Source: Runella zeae DSM 19591
Lineage (GTDB): Bacteria > Bacteroidota > Bacteroidia > Cytophagales > Spirosomataceae
NCBI RefSeq assembly: GCF_000423565.1
Contig: NZ_AUIF01000057.1
Location: 1-57,453, forward strand
DNA: 57,453 bases
Direction of reading: 5' to 3'
Every line of letters begins with the position of its first letter. Position 1 is the stretch's first letter. Positions 34,324 through 40,934 of the stretch are shown piece after piece. The translations under genes and the position numbers were made by a program. Below the pieces are notes generated by a model, which saw only the letters and a list, made by a program, of their open reading frames with translations, was not told the DNA's origin and did not search any database.

Positions 34324-36381
34324 TCAGAGCACTTTCATTTCAGTATCAGGACTGAGCTGTTTCAACAATTGCTTTACGTTCACTTTGGCGGTATCGTCTT
34401 TAAAGCCACTATCGCGGAATACAATACGCAACGGACGATCCTTGGCTATCTCTTTGGCAAAGGCTTCATCAATGCCTCTATCAAAGCAGGCATAGAGAGA
34501 ATTTTCGGCTACTTTAAATACCCGCTTACCAAAAACGGTCGTTTGCTCTATTTTGAGGCTCAGCGGCAGGCCCCAATCCAGCATCACTTGAGCCAGTAAA
34601 TCATCGGCTGTACGGTCGGGCTTTACGTTATCGGCAAACATATCTAAAGTACGCTGCGAATATTCCTGCGGTTTGTAGTACACATCCTGCATGTTGCTAT
34701 CGGCAAGGCGATATACTCGGAAGCCCGTGTCTAAGTTGTCAATGCTTGATTGCAAATCGGCGATTTCTTCTTTTAATTCTTCTATTTTAGGGTCTTCCAT
34801 TAAAGATAATTGCCCATTCAGCGCCTTGTCCAATTCGTTTTTTTTGGCAGTAAGAAGTGACACTTTTTCATTTACTATTTGCTTCGCAGCTCTACGAATA
34901 CGTTCTTTTCCTATCTCACAAATATTTTTATAGCCTGATTTGTAAGCTTCACTTTTTTCGTCTGTTTCTTCAGGAACTTGAACCAAAATAAATTTCCTCT
35001 TACCTTTATCTTCAGTATTTAACTGTAATAATGCATGGGCAGAAGAGGATGAGCCTGCAAAAAAATCAAGAAGTAAATCTTTATCTTTTAAAATAAAATC
35101 AAAAAATTGAGACAAGAATTTTACTGGTTTAGGATTTGTAAAAATCCTTTTTGAACCAGTAAAAACGTTTTTTAAATCATAAGAGCCGATTCGCCCATCA
35201 AACTCAACAATACTGCTCAATTTTTCTGAATATTCAGAAGCATAGAGCTTTAGTTCAATTATTTTAGATTCATCATCACCAAATAATATTTTACCTTTAG
35301 CTAATAAATCTTCAATAGTTGAAGGAGGAAATCTATAACCCATTAGAGGCTGTTGACATGGTTTTTGAGTTACAGGGTGAATAATGTCATAACGATAACC
35401 TTCCCTACCTGGATTGTGGACACTTTGGCTGCCTGTATAAATCCCATCTTTATCAATATATTTATATCTATCTAACGGCCATAATTCATGTTTATGTTCT
35501 CTAAACCACTTAGTATAAGCCTGCTGCAAATCATCATGGTTTTCGTATGTAGAATTTAACTCTTTCCCGATTTTAATTAACAAATTTTTTACGTCCGAAA
35601 TTTTACTTTTCCAAACAGGAGCAAGCAAATTTTTATTTTTGGCAAAAACTAAGATATATTCATGCTCAATAGCTATCTGAGTTGGATTATTATCTGTTGC
35701 ATTATTCCAAATGATAGTACCTAACCAATTATCTTCCCCTAAAATTTCATCACAAATCTTCCTTAAATTATGAATCTCATGATCATCAATTGATATAAAT
35801 ATCACACCATCATTGGTGAGAAGGTTTCTTGCCAACTTTAATCGTGTGTACATCATTGATAACCAATCGGAATGGTAACGGCCAGCGGTTTCTGGATTGG
35901 CTATTAAGCGTTGGTTATATTCGTCTTTTTGGCCGCTTTCAAAAAGTTCTTTTACTTTATCTCCTGTAAAATTGTCTTGATAAACAAAGTCTTTGCCTGT
36001 ATTGTAAGGCGGGTCGATGTAGATCATTTTTATTTTGTTCAGGTAGCTTTCCTGCAAGAGTTTGAGCACTTCGAGGTTGTCGCCTTCTATGTAGAGGTTT
36101 TCGGTGGTGTCAAAGTTTACGGAGTCTTCGCGTACGGGGCGCAGGGTTTTGGTGGTGGGCAAGTTGGCCGTTACGATAGCTTCGCGCTTACCGGGCCACT
36201 CCAGGCGGTAGCGTTCTTTGGTGCCTTCTACCACGGCGTGGTTGAGTTCTTGCTTCAATAAGTCAAAATCAATGGCTTTTCCTTCGGCACTTTCGGTCAC
36301 GCAATGGGGAAAAAGGGCGGCCAATTTCTCAAAATTTTCATTCACCAAATCGGGTGAACGCATATCCATTCTATCTTCCAT
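34324..36381 (-). CDS. mod: Type III site-specific DNA methyltransferase (Mod)
   Basis: A 685-residue beta-class adenine methyltransferase. Motif IV DPPYNTGKDFVYQDNF lies at 123-138, preceded by NLYIEGDNLEVLKLLQES. Motif I LLDFFAGSSSSAHALLQLN lies far downstream at about 437-455, the reversed order expected of type III Mod. The central part (~200-430) is the variable target-recognition region, with ARNLLTNDGVIFISIDDHE and WNNATDNNPTQIAIEHEYILVFAK. The C-terminus (~540-685) has a coiled coil and the usual Mod tail. Mod both recognises DNA and methylates it, and Res needs Mod for cleavage. The gene starts 3 bp after the XRE regulator gene. No phase-variation repeat tract is visible. Confidence 0.95.
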   Translation of the reverse strand: MEDRMDMRSPDLVNENFEKLAALFPHCVTESAEGKAIDFDLLKQELNHAVVEGTKERYRLEWPGKREAIVTANLPTTKTLRPVREDSVNFDTTENLYIEGDNLEVLKLLQESYLNKIKMIYIDPPYNTGKDFVYQDNFTGDKVKELFESGQKDEYNQRLIANPETAGRYHSDWLSMMYTRLKLARNLLTNDGVIFISIDDHEIHNLRKICDEILGEDNWLGTIIWNNATDNNPTQIAIEHEYILVFAKNKNLLAPVWKSKISDVKNLLIKIGKELNSTYENHDDLQQAYTKWFREHKHELWPLDRYKYIDKDGIYTGSQSVHNPGREGYRYDIIHPVTQKPCQQPLMGYRFPPSTIEDLLAKGKILFGDDESKIIELKLYASEYSEKLSSIVEFDGRIGSYDLKNVFTGSKRIFTNPKPVKFLSQFFDFILKDKDLLLDFFAGSSSSAHALLQLNTEDKGKRKFILVQVPEETDEKSEAYKSGYKNICEIGKERIRRAAKQIVNEKVSLLTAKKNELDKALNGQLSLMEDPKIEELKEEIADLQSSIDNLDTGFRVYRLADSNMQDVYYKPQEYSQRTLDMFADNVKPDRTADDLLAQVMLDWGLPLSLKIEQTTVFGKRVFKVAENSLYACFDRGIDEAFAKEIAKDRPLRIVFRDSGFKDDTAKVNVKQLLKQLSPDTEMKVL

Positions 36382-36384
36382 GTA

Positions 36385-36582
36385 TCAATTTTCTTTGTTA
36401 GAGATAATGAGGTCTTTTACATCAATGTCCAATAGGTTTGCAATCGCATAAAGAATTTCCAGCCGTGGTTGCTGTCGGTTTTGCACGTAGGCATTGACCA
36501 TGTTGTAGCTTTTGCCCAACTGCTCCGCCAGCCACGTTTGCTTAATTCCCTTTTCTTCAAGTACTTCCTTAATTCTGTTCAT
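36385..36582 (-). CDS. XRE-family helix-turn-helix regulator (controller-like)
   Basis: A 65-residue DNA-binding protein consisting of one Cro/C1-type helix-turn-helix: MNRIKEVLEEKGIKQTWLAEQ, then LGKSYNMVNAYVQNRQQP and LLDIDVKDLI. Size and position directly before mod (3 bp) fit the controller proteins of restriction-modification systems, which time methylase and nuclease expression. It is the first gene of the six-gene operon. A short imperfect dyad (tatct...agata at 36626-36644) lies upstream and might be its operator, but is weak evidence. Confidence 0.9.
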   Translation of the reverse strand: MNRIKEVLEEKGIKQTWLAEQLGKSYNMVNAYVQNRQQPRLEILYAIANLLDIDVKDLIISNKEN

Positions 36583-36845
36583 TTGATTGAAGTATGAAAC
36601 CGCAAAATAGTAAAAACGGCTTCTATATCTTGTTTTTTGAGATAAGAAAAGTGTATTTTTTCATTGTTCAGGGCATTTTTCAGACCCTTTGACCCGTAAA
36701 GAATCGGCCCAGTTTTATGCCTGATTTCGGCTATTTTACCACTTGATAACTAAAACGGCATCTTTTGGGCAATATGCTTGAAAGCTTGGGAGGCAGGTGA
36801 TTAGATTTGATAAAGAAAATCAGTTTACTAATAACTCAACAACTC

Positions 36846-37265
36846 ATGGAAAATAAACTCAGAATCGAACTAACGGCTCAGGAGCTTGAGCAACTCATTG
36901 GCGACCTGCACACTTCAACTGAGAAGTCGGAGGCATTAATGGATATACTTACCGAAAAGTTTTTTACGAGCGTAGCCCCGGAAGTGAAAGCATCCCTTAC
37001 TGAGGATTCACTCGCCGCAGAGGTGTGGGCACTGATTACCCGCGCTATTTCTATCCTGACGGGAAGGCCACAGGGAAGTATTAAACCCGAAAATAGGCTT
37101 GTCACTCTCGGTATGACCTCTAATAAGATAGAGCACCTGAGGATTCATATCAATCAATTTATTAATAAAAAGGGGAGTAAGAAATTTATCACGGCTACCG
37201 ATATGGACAAAATTAACACTGTCGGCGAATTGCACGCGCTCACTTTAACCAAGTTGAAGCCATGA
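36846..37265 (+). CDS. Acyl-carrier-protein-like small protein
   Basis: A 139-residue cytoplasmic protein, using the ATG at 36846 and not an upstream TTG. The N-terminal ~55 residues are charged helices (MENKLRIELTAQELEQLIGD). Residues ~57-139 resemble an acyl carrier fold: LAAEVWALITRAISILTGRP, then IKPENRLVTLGMTSNKIEHL (comparable to 'i.pe..L..lG.DSl..vel'), and a final helix TVGELHALTLTKL. The serine aligned with the phosphopantetheine site is present (GMTSNK) but the flanking DSL is changed, so modification is uncertain. It overlaps the next gene by ATGA. I do not know a family with this exact pairing; the match is by eye and tentative. Confidence 0.55.
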   Translation: MENKLRIELTAQELEQLIGDLHTSTEKSEALMDILTEKFFTSVAPEVKASLTEDSLAAEVWALITRAISILTGRPQGSIKPENRLVTLGMTSNKIEHLRIHINQFINKKGSKKFITATDMDKINTVGELHALTLTKLKP

Positions 37266-38137
37266 AAAAAGGAATAACACTTGTATTGTTTTGGGTTGTT
37301 TTTGGAGCTGAAGCACAAAACAAGTTTTTTGAACGCTTTTCAGTAGTTCAAACTTTTCAGAACCAATTGGCGAAAGAAGAAGCAGCTTATGTAAACTTGG
37401 TTTTTCCAAAAGATGATACCAGTAGTATAAACCATAGTTTTGCAATAGGCGTTAACATTCTTAGTAAGGACTTAAAATATACACGGCTTCGACCTTTTTT
37501 TGAATGGCAAAAAAATACCCTTCTTAAAGATAAACAGGATGTTATATTTAGCGGATTAGATTTCCAAATATTTTTTTGGGATGTTTTAGACACCTCAAAC
37601 AAGCACGCACATCGTATCTGGACGCCTTACCTTTCGGCGAAAGTAAATTACAAAAAAGATAACGTAAAAAAGACAGAAGGAACACAGGGGAGTTTGTATT
37701 TCTCGCCTGAATTTAATAGAAATTTATGTAGATTTTTTCTAATGCCGGGAGTAATGGTTCAAAATGACTCTAGTACTGTACGTTTTTATTATGATATATA
37801 TGCAGGTGTAGAATATGAAGACAGAAATACCTTAGATATTCCATCAAACGGAGATGTATGGCGTTTGGCTTACAGGCTCACGGCAAATTTAACGTTATGG
37901 GATAGGGTTGAGATTATTCCTGACTATATAAATCGTCGTTTATTGTACCAGACTACCGATGCTGAAAAAAACCAGAGTGAGTTTTTTAAAATATCCTTTA
38001 ACTTGAAACTTGCAGAGAAGAAAAATAACAATATTGGCGATTTAAAGGTAGGTCTGGATTTTGTAAAGGGTGTCGACCCTACAAAAGGTTTTGATAATCA
38101 GCAGGTAACTACGCTTACGTTTAAAATTAAAATATAG
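37262..38137 (+). CDS. Exported beta-strand-rich protein, possible outer-membrane barrel
   Basis: A 291-residue exported protein of unknown family. Signal peptide MKKGITLVLFWVVFGAEAQ. The mature part alternates strands with aromatic ends (LRPFFEWQKN, VIFSGLDFQIFFW, TPYLSAKVNYKK, GSLYFSPEF, WRLAYRLTANLTLWDRVEIIPDY, EFFKISFNLKLAEK) and ends in a strand TTLTFKIKI, which suits a small 10-12-stranded outer-membrane barrel. Base composition is visibly more AT-rich than that of the neighbouring genes, hinting at recent transfer. It is translationally coupled to the acyl-carrier-like gene and ends just before a large hairpin. Confidence 0.7.
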   Translation: MKKGITLVLFWVVFGAEAQNKFFERFSVVQTFQNQLAKEEAAYVNLVFPKDDTSSINHSFAIGVNILSKDLKYTRLRPFFEWQKNTLLKDKQDVIFSGLDFQIFFWDVLDTSNKHAHRIWTPYLSAKVNYKKDNVKKTEGTQGSLYFSPEFNRNLCRFFLMPGVMVQNDSSTVRFYYDIYAGVEYEDRNTLDIPSNGDVWRLAYRLTANLTLWDRVEIIPDYINRRLLYQTTDAEKNQSEFFKISFNLKLAEKKNNNIGDLKVGLDFVKGVDPTKGFDNQQVTTLTFKIKI

Positions 38138-38195
38138 TAGCACCTATCTATTTCTATCTCCAGTTATCATATTTGTATGTATACTATATAAAACT

Positions 38196-38231
38196 CAAAA
38201 CCCACGTTACAGGCCTGTAACGTGGATTTTG
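38196..38231 (+). terminator. Large palindromic hairpin
   Basis: CCACGTTACAGG-CCTGTAACGTGG (38202-38225) is a perfect 24-nt palindrome, extended by CAAAA/TTTTG flanks. It probably ends transcription of the barrel gene and may also act from the tRNA side. Confidence 0.7.
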
Positions 38232-38286
38232 AGGGAAAAAGAATAGATAATTGTGTAAATAATCAGCCCAAAAGCGGTAAATGCGT

Positions 38287-38319
38287 CGTCGCACCGCCCC
38301 AACTCCATGCGTGACAAGC
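38287..38319 (-). repeat. tRNA-Asp fragment A
   Basis: 33 nt that differ at one position from 38514-38546 (fragment B) and contain the anticodon-stem sequence ccatgcgtgaca of tRNA-Asp. Acceptor and D arms are missing. Confidence 0.7.
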
Positions 38320-38343
38320 TTATCTCAAAAGCACCATATAAAC

Positions 38344-38370
38344 AAAAAAAGCCCAGATTTCTCTGAGCTT
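38344..38370 (-). terminator. Terminator of the tRNA-Asp transcript
   Basis: On the minus strand AGCTCAGA-gaaa-TCTGGGCTTTTTTT follows the tRNA 3' end by 5 nt. It has an 8-bp stem with one wobble and a seven-T tract. Confidence 0.85.
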
Positions 38371-38375
38371 CCTAG

Positions 38376-38449
38376 CGGTCCGGACGGGACTCGAACCCGC
38401 GACCCCATGCGTGACAGGCATGTATTCTAACCAACTGAACTACCGGACC
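38376..38449 (-). tRNA. tRNA-Asp (GTC)
   Basis: 74 nt. Acceptor stem GGTCCGG/CCGGACC with discriminator G. The anticodon arm is CATGC-CTGTCAC-GCATG, giving anticodon GTC (Asp). T arm CGGGTTCGAGTCCCG is intact. CCA is not encoded. It is identical to the copy at 38567-38640. Confidence 0.95.
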
Positions 38450-38487
38450 AAAATGTAATAAAAGAACGTTACTCAAAACCTTGTTGG

Positions 38488-38555
38488 CGGTCCGGACGGG
38501 ACTCGAAGCGAAACGTCGCACCGCCGCAACTCCATGCGTGACAAGCATGTATTTT
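38488..38555 (-). pseudogene. Degenerate tRNA-Asp copy B
   Basis: It keeps the 3' acceptor strand and part of the T arm (ggtccggacgggactcgaa) and the anticodon arm (ccatgcgtgacaagcatgt), but the sequence between is replaced (gcgaaacgtcgcaccgccg) and the D arm and 5' acceptor strand are lost. It cannot fold as a tRNA. Confidence 0.85.
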
Positions 38556-38566
38556 TAAGTTTTTAG

Positions 38567-38640
38567 CGGTCCGGACGGGACTCGAACCCGCGACCCCATG
38601 CGTGACAGGCATGTATTCTAACCAACTGAACTACCGGACC
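38567..38640 (-). tRNA. tRNA-Asp (GTC), second copy
   Basis: Identical in sequence to the tRNA at 38376-38449: same acceptor stem, GTC anticodon and T arm. Both are probably in one transcript with degenerate copy B between them. Confidence 0.95.
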
Positions 38641-38722
38641 AATTATTTTTCGTCTTTTGTAAACTTTACGTGACAGGCATGTATGCTAAACAACCGCCAA
38701 ACGCTTTGTGAACTACCGGACC
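38641..38722 (-). pseudogene. Rearranged tRNA-Asp 5'-half, unit C
   Basis: On the minus strand it begins with the true 5' end GGTCCGGTAGTTCA, then switches to CAAAGCGTTTGGCGGTTGTT in place of the D loop, and resumes with the anticodon arm ACATGCCTGTCACG. The T arm and 3' acceptor strand are replaced by AT-rich sequence. An 82-nt unit directly tandem with unit D. Confidence 0.85.
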
Positions 38723-38804
38723 AATTATTTTTTGTCTTTTGCAAACTTTGCGTGACAGGCATGTATTCTAAAACAACCGCCAAACGCTTTGTGAACTACC
38801 GGAC
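38723..38804 (-). pseudogene. Rearranged tRNA-Asp 5'-half, unit D
   Basis: A tandem 82-nt copy of unit C with a handful of differences, keeping the same replaced D-loop sequence and the GTC anticodon arm. The shared rearrangement shows that C and D arose by duplication after the change. Confidence 0.85.
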
Positions 38805-38966
38805 TTTTTTACTTTTTGCGTTTTGGTTTCGCTGAAAGTGGTGCAAAAGTAGTATTTTAAACGTTCAGTGCAATACTTTCTAGCAAGAAAATTACGCTTT
38901 TTTCTAAAAAAATTCTTAAATCGCCATCATAATTCTGATTATTAAATAGTTACAAAATCATTAAAA

Positions 38967-40067
38967 ATGTCGAAAATTAAAGAAATTACATCCTTTCTCG
39001 AAACTATCGCCCCTCTTCCCTATCAAGAAAGCTACGACAATGCCGGCCTCATTGTCGGAAACCCCGCTCAGGAGGTCACGGGTGTACTCGTGACACTCGA
39101 TGCCACCGAAGCCGTCGTGGAAGAAGCTCTAGCCAAAGGCTGTAATCTTATCGTTGCCCACCACCCTATCGTCTTTAAAGGCCTTAAAAAATTCAACGGC
39201 AACAACTATGTCGAACGTACGGTCATTAAAGCTATCAAAAACGATGTAGCTATTTATGCTACTCATACCAATCTCGATCACGTAGTAGGAGGTGTCAATT
39301 TTATGATTGCGGAGCGCCTCGGCCTTCAAAACCCCAGCATCTTGGCACCCAAAAACAACCTACTTATGAAGTTAGTGTGTTTTGTACCTATCGATGCTAC
39401 CCAGCAAGTAGCCGATGCACTTTATGAGGCGGGTGTAGGCCAAATCGGCAACTACGACCATTGTAGTTTTAGGGTAGAAGGTACGGGCACTTTTCGCCCC
39501 AACGAACTCGCCAATCCTCATATTGGTCACAGGGGGCAAGACGAAACCGTCACTGAACACCGCCTTGAGGTTATTTTTCCTAGTTATCTTGAAAGCAAAG
39601 TAATCGCTACTCTAAAACAAGCCCATCCTTATGAAGAAGTAGCCCACTATCTTACGTTACTTCAAAATCAAAACCAAGAAGTGGGTGCGGGAGCTGTGGG
39701 CACTTTATCTGAAGCTCTCTCAAGCGAAGATTTCTTAGTATATCTCAAACAAAAAATGCAGTTAAAAATCATCCGACATACCGCTCTTATTAAAAACACC
39801 ATTCAAAAAGTAGCGGTCTGCGGGGGCGCGGGAGGTTTTTTGCTTCGGGATGCTATCCAAGCAGGTGCCGACGTTTTTATTACTTCTGATTACAAATATC
39901 ACGAATTTTTCGATGCCGACAGCCGTATTCTTATTTGTGATATTGGCCACTATGAAAGCGAAGTTTTTACAAAAGAATTGTTATATCGATATTTGTCCAA
40001 AAAATTCACTAATTTTGCGACAATTTTGTCAGAAACAATCACGAATCCAGTTTTTTATCATATCTGA
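38967..40067 (+). CDS. Nif3-like dinuclear metal-centre protein (DUF34)
   Basis: A 366-residue cytoplasmic protein of the Nif3/YbgI family. Metal-site motifs are NAGLIVGNP near the N-terminus, NLIVAHHPIVFKGLKK (~64-79, double His), YATHTNLDHVVGG (~97-109), and near the C-terminus GGAGGFLLRDAIQAGADVFI, DYKYHEFFDADSRI and LICDIGHYESE. The insert domain between residues ~135 and 240 (NIF3/CutA1-like) is present, as in the longer ~365-residue Gram-positive and Bacteroidota versions. The family forms a hexamer; proposed roles include GTP cyclohydrolase-related or metal-handling activity, not settled. Next to the DUF164 zinc-ribbon gene, a conserved arrangement. Confidence 0.92.
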   Translation: MSKIKEITSFLETIAPLPYQESYDNAGLIVGNPAQEVTGVLVTLDATEAVVEEALAKGCNLIVAHHPIVFKGLKKFNGNNYVERTVIKAIKNDVAIYATHTNLDHVVGGVNFMIAERLGLQNPSILAPKNNLLMKLVCFVPIDATQQVADALYEAGVGQIGNYDHCSFRVEGTGTFRPNELANPHIGHRGQDETVTEHRLEVIFPSYLESKVIATLKQAHPYEEVAHYLTLLQNQNQEVGAGAVGTLSEALSSEDFLVYLKQKMQLKIIRHTALIKNTIQKVAVCGGAGGFLLRDAIQAGADVFITSDYKYHEFFDADSRILICDIGHYESEVFTKELLYRYLSKKFTNFATILSETITNPVFYHI

Positions 40068-40116
40068 TAAGATTTCATAAATCGCAAATTGTAAATCGTA
40101 AATACGCACATACTGA

Positions 40117-40848
40117 ATGGAACTGACCGTTGCGCAGAAATTAGACCTACTGCTTAAATTGCAGGAAATTGACTCTCAATTGGATGACATCAAAAAAATT
40201 AGGGGGGACTTGCCCGAAGAAGTAAGAGATTTAGAAGATGACATTGCGGGATTTGAGACCCGCATCGGGAAGTTTAACAGTGAAATCAGTGCACTTGATG
40301 AGGAAATAAGCCGTCATAAAGCTGCCAAAAAAGATGCGGAGAAGTTGATTGCTCGCTATAAGGAGCAACAAATGAATGTTCGCAACAACCGTGAATACGA
40401 TGCCATCACCAAAGAGATGGAACTTCAAACGCTCGAAATTGAATTGGCTGAGAAAAAAATACGCGAAGCTGATTTTAAAATAAAAGCAAAGAAAGAAGAG
40501 ATTTCAGCCACTGATTCTCTTTTGAAAGAGCGCCGCGAAGACCTTAAAGCTAAAAAACAAGAGCTCGACGTCATCACTTCTGAAAGCCACGAAGACGAAA
40601 AGAAATTGTTAGAAAAACGCGATCTTCAAGCTACTAAAGTAGAAGACCGTCTTTATAAGTCTTACATGAAAATCCGTACAAACTCTGGCAATGGCTTGGG
40701 TGTCGTAACCGTCAAAAGAGGTGCTTGTGGTGGATGTTTCAACGTGGTTCCTCCTCAACGTCAAGCTGATATCCGGGAAAAGAAAAAAATCATTGTGTGT
40801 GAACACTGTGGTCGTATCTTGGCCGATGTAGATACTGAATACAAATAG
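40117..40848 (+). CDS. C4-type zinc-ribbon coiled-coil protein (DUF164)
   Basis: A 243-residue cytoplasmic protein. Residues ~10-175 form a long antiparallel coiled coil (heptad-rich, e.g. RDLEDDIAGFETRIGKF, EMELQTLEIELAEKKI). The C-terminal ~45 residues are a zinc ribbon with CGGCFNVVPPQ and CEHCGRILAD. This is the DUF164/CdsZ architecture. It has been linked to RNA or ribosome-associated roles in some bacteria, but function here is only inferred. It starts 49 bp after the nif3-like gene, so the two are probably co-transcribed, ending at the 50-bp palindrome. Confidence 0.9.
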   Translation: MELTVAQKLDLLLKLQEIDSQLDDIKKIRGDLPEEVRDLEDDIAGFETRIGKFNSEISALDEEISRHKAAKKDAEKLIARYKEQQMNVRNNREYDAITKEMELQTLEIELAEKKIREADFKIKAKKEEISATDSLLKERREDLKAKKQELDVITSESHEDEKKLLEKRDLQATKVEDRLYKSYMKIRTNSGNGLGVVTVKRGACGGCFNVVPPQRQADIREKKKIIVCEHCGRILADVDTEYK

Positions 40849-40860
40849 CTAAGTTTGCCT

Positions 40861-40910
40861 TCTATAAACAGAAAATCCCGCGCCTAGGCGCGGGATTTTC
40901 TGTTTATAGA
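40861..40910. terminator. Perfect 50-bp palindromic terminator
   Basis: From tctataaacagaaaatcccg to its mirror, centred on cctagg, with no mismatch over 25 bp per arm. It lies between the convergent zinc-ribbon and symporter genes and has A and T tracts for both directions. Confidence 0.92.
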
Positions 40911-40934
40911 AATTACTTCTTATATTCTTTGATC

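Larger units (their letters stand above)
38138..38966. other. tRNA-Asp cluster region
   Basis: 829 bp without protein genes. It holds a terminator palindrome, two intact tRNA-Asp genes on the minus strand, four decayed or rearranged copies, and AT-rich sequence upstream of nif3. Details are in the separate entries. Confidence 0.85.

Noticed and set aside
34324-36381. Phase-variable mod gene
   Set aside because: No homopolymer or short tandem repeat long enough for slippage occurs in the reading frame or its start region.
25443-36582. DISARM or BREX system
   Set aside because: SNF2 helicase and methyltransferase are present, but there is no DUF1998 protein, DrmA-like helicase, PglZ or BrxC; motif order of Mod and Res fits type III restriction.
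36626-36644. Operator for the XRE regulator (tatct...agata)
   Set aside because: Arms of 5 nt with a 9-nt spacer are too weak to claim in AT-rich DNA.
38287-38804. Attachment-site repeats of an integrated element at tRNA-Asp
   Set aside because: Typical att repeats copy the 3' end of a tRNA, whereas units C and D copy the 5' half and anticodon arm; no integrase is visible in the window. Integration remains possible but unsupported.
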